From Echinostoma caproni (taxonomy: Eukaryota; Platyhelminthes; Trematoda; Plagiorchiida; Echinostomatidae): 10,178 bases of DNA. The stretch is from contig UZAN01061125.1 of assembly GCA_900618425.1 (NCBI GenBank), forward strand, positions 1-10,178, in the 5' to 3' direction. Below the pieces are notes generated by a model. That model ran no database searches. It saw nothing but the letters and a program-made list of their open reading frames with translations, and was not told the DNA's origin. The translations under genes were made by a program, and so were the position numbers. Positions 7,446 to 10,178 of this stretch are shown here, in pieces; the stretch's first letter is position 1; every line of letters begins with the position of its first letter.

Positions 7446-7677
7446 GTGAGTACAGCGGAAAGTGAAGTGTGTCTGTGCTTGCTCATTTGTACACCACTAT
7501 GGTTCGTTGATGCATGTTGTCGTTGTTTATCGGTGAACATCATCGGTGTGATTATTGTAGGCAGTCAGTGTGGTAACCATGAAACGACGTATCTGAGAGA
7601 CAAGGATTCTAACTGCTTCAGTTTTTTAAGTTGTGGAAAATAATCTCGAAAATAAAAACATTGAAATGAGAAGCGGT

Positions 7678-7830
7678 CTGATCAACTGCCCGAGTGGGTA
7701 GTATGCTTGCGTTCTACCTAGGAGATCCCGAATTCGATCCCTAGTTGTGTCGATGGATTCGCGCTGCACTGATGAGATCGAACCAGGTCGAAACAGCTGT
7801 CCAGTGCTTCCAAGCTTTTCAGCTCACGCC
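7678..7830 (+). mobile_element. tRNA-derived SINE
   Basis: The head looks like a tRNA gene: an A-box-like TGCCCGAGTGGG (7687-7698), then a B-box-like GAATTCGATCC (7730-7740, near the GGTTCGANTCC consensus). The spacing is suitable for an internal RNA polymerase III promoter. The acceptor-stem ends do not pair well enough to make it a real tRNA gene. A tRNA-unrelated body follows (GAAACAGCTGTCCAGTGCTT region), typical in layout of SINEs. I see no clear tail or target duplication, so the 3' limit is approximate. It lies between the last exon seen and the tail of the right-hand LINE. Confidence 0.65.
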
Positions 7831-8067
7831 TTATTTGTACGACGAGTTGATCATATAAAAAATTTAAATATCAGCTTTCCTCCAACGAAAGGCCGCTGAT
7901 CACTGATCAAATAGTCCGGAACAAATCTGTGTTGCGCAAGTATTCAAAACAAGGACAACTCAGGGTATTTGAGTTATAGTTTCACATCAACCAATGCAAG
8001 AGACCGATGCTCTCGATCAGTCAGGAGCCATGCAGTTCAAACAGATGCACTACAACAAAGAGAATAT

Positions 8068-10178
8068 AAGTGTCAAGTCAAGAAAAGCTTTATGCACCCA
8101 AAAGGTGAATTTTCAGCAGTTTACGAGTTTTACAGTGGATAGATTAAATAATTGTAAACAAAAAAATACAGTATGAGAAATTCTGCACTTTAATAAACGA
8201 GAGAGAAAATATTAGGGCAAGAGATTTTCCCTGAGGTGAGTGAGGATATGCTGACGATTTACTAGTAAACGAGCTAGGTAAGGAATTACAGTTTCGATAT
8301 GTGGAAGTCCGCGCAGGAAGGAGTTGATATTTGGAGCGTGTCCGGGGAATTGACAGGGCTTTCGCGATATCTTGGTGCAGATAGTGCCCTTGATCATGCG
8401 TTATCCTGTCAATGAATGTATCACAAGCGTCAAGATGCTTGGAAAAATAGAAATCAACTAAAACAGTTTTATCAACTCCACTGTAGCGGGACAAAAGTTT
8501 AAAGGATCTTGAAAATAAAGAGAAGACTTTTTCTTTCAGTCCGGGGATAAAAATCGGGGAGCAGTATAGCCAGTGTGGAAGAATGCAGGCAATCACAAAT
8601 TTAATAATAAGATTATGTGGTACGGCCAGTTTCCTGAGCCTGTGAGCATAGAAGGACAGTTTTCGAACTTTAGTGAAAACGTTGATGACATGAGCAGACC
8701 AGGAAAGGTTATGGGTAAGGGTGAAACCAAGGTATTTAACAGATGCAGATCTGGGAATGCTTTGATTGTTAATTCTAAGATCAGGGAGATTATCAACTAA
8801 TGAAAAATAACGGGGACCGGTTTTAAGACTTAATAGAACTTCGATGCACTTACTGACGTTAAGTTTAAGGGATCGGGTCACAGACCAATCGTGAAGTTCA
8901 TTAAGACTGTCCTGGAGAGGTCGAAAACTGTCTGTAATAGGGGCTGGGCAACCAATCACAATATCGTCAGCATACTTACAAGCAATAAAGTTGGTGGGGA
9001 TGGGCAAATTCTGTATATACATGAAAAACAAGAAAGGGGACAAAATGGCACCCTGAAAAACACCGGCTTCAATGTTAATAGAAGAAGATTGTACACCATT
9101 GAATGAAGTAAACTGAGTCCTACGGGAGAAGTAGTTAATTAGTACATTCAAGACTTCAGGAGTTAGACCACACTCAGAAAGACGATCAATAAGCACACTT
9201 TGGTCGAGAGAACCAAAAGCGTTTGTTAGTCAAGAAAAGTTAAACGAGTGGTACCAGCGCCATTGTCTAAGACGGAAGCAACAGAATGAACAACATGAGC
9301 AACGGCGTCAAGTGTGGATAAATGGGGTTTATAAGGAAATTGTAAAGGGTCATGGGCGTTACAGTGGGGGTATCATGCGGTGCAGCAAAACATTTTCAAA
9401 AGCCTTCAGCAACACAGATGTGCAGGCAATAGGACGGTACTTTGACGATCCTTTTTTTGGGATGGGTCTGATCCTGGCTGATCTCCAACAATCGGGGATA
9501 GTTCCAGATGACAAACAAGTACTAAGCAATTCGGCAATGGGTGTCGCAAGCTGGTCAGCGCAGGCTTTTAATAAATGAGGTGCTAATCCATCGGGACCAT
9601 GAGCTTTATTGGCCTTGAGTCTCCTCAAACTTGGAGGACCTCATCCGGAGAAACAGGGTTAATTGCATCACGGGTAGGAAACGGAGGTGGGAGGGAGTTA
9701 GATGCAGGTGCAGAAGCAAATTGACGGTTAGGTACCTCAACGTTGGAACAAGAACTGATGCGTGAGCCACAGAGTTTCCGTAAGGTAGTCCACATCTCAC
9801 GAAAGTTTTGTTGCCCAAAACAGTCTCGATGTGCATTCCGTTCGGGCGTCTTACTTCTGCTCTGATCAGAGCAGAGAGCTCTTTGACACTGTTACGCCTG
9901 CCGGCCGTATATGCTGTCTCTTTAGTACGACGAAGTCGCTTAAGCAGGGGGGAGGAAAACCTATCGATTCGAACATAAATAGTTTCAACCGGACAGCATT
10001 GGTCATAGCAGAAGTTAAGGTAATCGGTAAGGTGTTCACAAGAAGATGACAGATGGTTATGGAAGAACACAGAAAAGTCAGTAGAAGAAACTAAGTCCCG
10101 CAGTCGGGACAAGTTCTCAGGTGAACAATTACTCTTCCGTAGCGTACGAGAAGTGGGTCGTGTATGAAGGCAGTGATT
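8068..10178 (-). mobile_element. CR1-like non-LTR retrotransposon (copy 1), truncated by the window edge
   Basis: A LINE reads right to left. The visible part, about 2.1 kb, covers the linker before RT, the full RT, the C-terminal region and a short 3' untranslated tail (8211 down to about 8068). The tail ends in CTTGACTTGACAC, which is TTGAC-type short repeats and not poly(A). Its last block (8068-8116) matches that of the fossil copy at 2487-2545. Short-repeat 3' ends are known for CR1/L2-like clades, but the clade assignment is inference. The endonuclease domain expected upstream lies beyond 10178. It is antisense to the exons on the plus strand. About five frameshifts make it non-autonomous. 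Confidence 0.88.
8212..10178 (-). pseudogene. Frameshifted LINE ORF2 (reverse transcriptase) fragment
   Basis: Order from the N-terminal side: a pre-RT linker with LSRLRDLV...CCPVET...SPLLKRLRRTKE (about 10140-9850). Next is RT motif 0, KANKAHGPDG (about 9590-9620), then PDCWRSARIRPIPKKG and YRPIACTSVLLKAFE. A further block has DPLQFPYKPHLSTLDAVAHV (about 9355-9295). Motif A is FLD followed by TNAFGS (about 9230). Motif B is GVFQGAILSPFLFF (about 9060-9030). Motif C is YADD (8963-8974). SLKLNVSKC and KYLGFTL follow. The C-terminal region ends with IPYLARLLV...LLP and a TAA at 8212-8214. Catalytic aspartates are present, but the frame changes near 9850, 9630, 9365, 9228 (a one-base loss inside motif A's FLDYTNAF) and 8292. 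The longest uninterrupted piece is 8144-9196. These are real decay or, less likely, assembly errors. Confidence 0.88.

Noticed and set aside
7561..7572. 12-nt micro-exon candidate (AVSV) between TTATTGTAG and GTAACC
   Set aside because: The borders are weak and a 12-nt open segment has no statistical weight.
7678..7750. A functional tRNA gene
   Set aside because: A and B boxes are present, but the cloverleaf stems do not pair convincingly and a SINE-like body follows.
7994..8176. Plus-strand 60-codon frame beginning MQETDALDQSG, resembling ETMDQSSEP of the 7380 exon
   Set aside because: The similarity is a few residues only, and the second half reads through the LINE 3' tail, so it is not a coherent gene.
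8573..9106. Plus-strand open frames opposite the reverse transcriptase (75 and 71 codons)
   Set aside because: They are antisense shadows of the LINE ORF.

Overview
This window looks like non-coding-rich eukaryotic DNA, most likely from a flatworm (a digenean trematode is my best guess). The reasons are long introns with GT-AG borders around very short exons, a tRNA-derived SINE, fossil CR1-like non-LTR retrotransposons, and several microsatellites. There is no bacterial-style gene packing and no long intact ORF. The organism call is an inference; no single sequence here is diagnostic. One base is unresolved (N at 6645).

Plus strand: a series of short open segments, each with a plausible 3' splice site before it and a GT donor after it. 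The four best are 394-459 (22 codons), 2288-2440 (51 codons), 5974-6039 (22 codons) and 7380-7445 (22 codons); a fifth is at 4662-4709 (16 codons). All are exact multiples of three and phase 0 at both ends, so they can be joined in any combination without breaking the frame. Three are exactly 66 nt. They encode E/D/S/P/T-rich peptide with no recognised domain. The last two 66-nt exons are preceded by an identical 19-nt intron end, which points to exon duplication. The layout resembles the symmetrical short-exon architecture of flatworm micro-exon genes, but family membership is unproven. No first or last exon was identified.

Minus strand: two non-LTR retrotransposons lie antisense to those exons. 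The right-hand one (about 8068 to the right edge) keeps most of a reverse transcriptase with a YADD active site, broken by about five frameshifts. The middle one (about 2487-4012, between exons at 2288-2440 and 4662-4709) is an older fossil of a related element. It carries many stops, a YTDD active site and the same RT motifs in order. Both end in the same 3' sequence: a conserved block followed by TTGAC-type short repeats instead of poly(A), as in CR1/L2-like elements.

Other contents: a SINE with Pol III A and B boxes (7678-7830), three same-orientation copies of an unidentified degenerate repeat (5481-5735, 6306-6438, 6500-6835), and microsatellites (ATTG)n, (AC)26 and (GCGT)n. The stretches 1-393, most of 460-2287, 4013-4661, most of 4710-5480 and 6836-7379 hold nothing else I can support.
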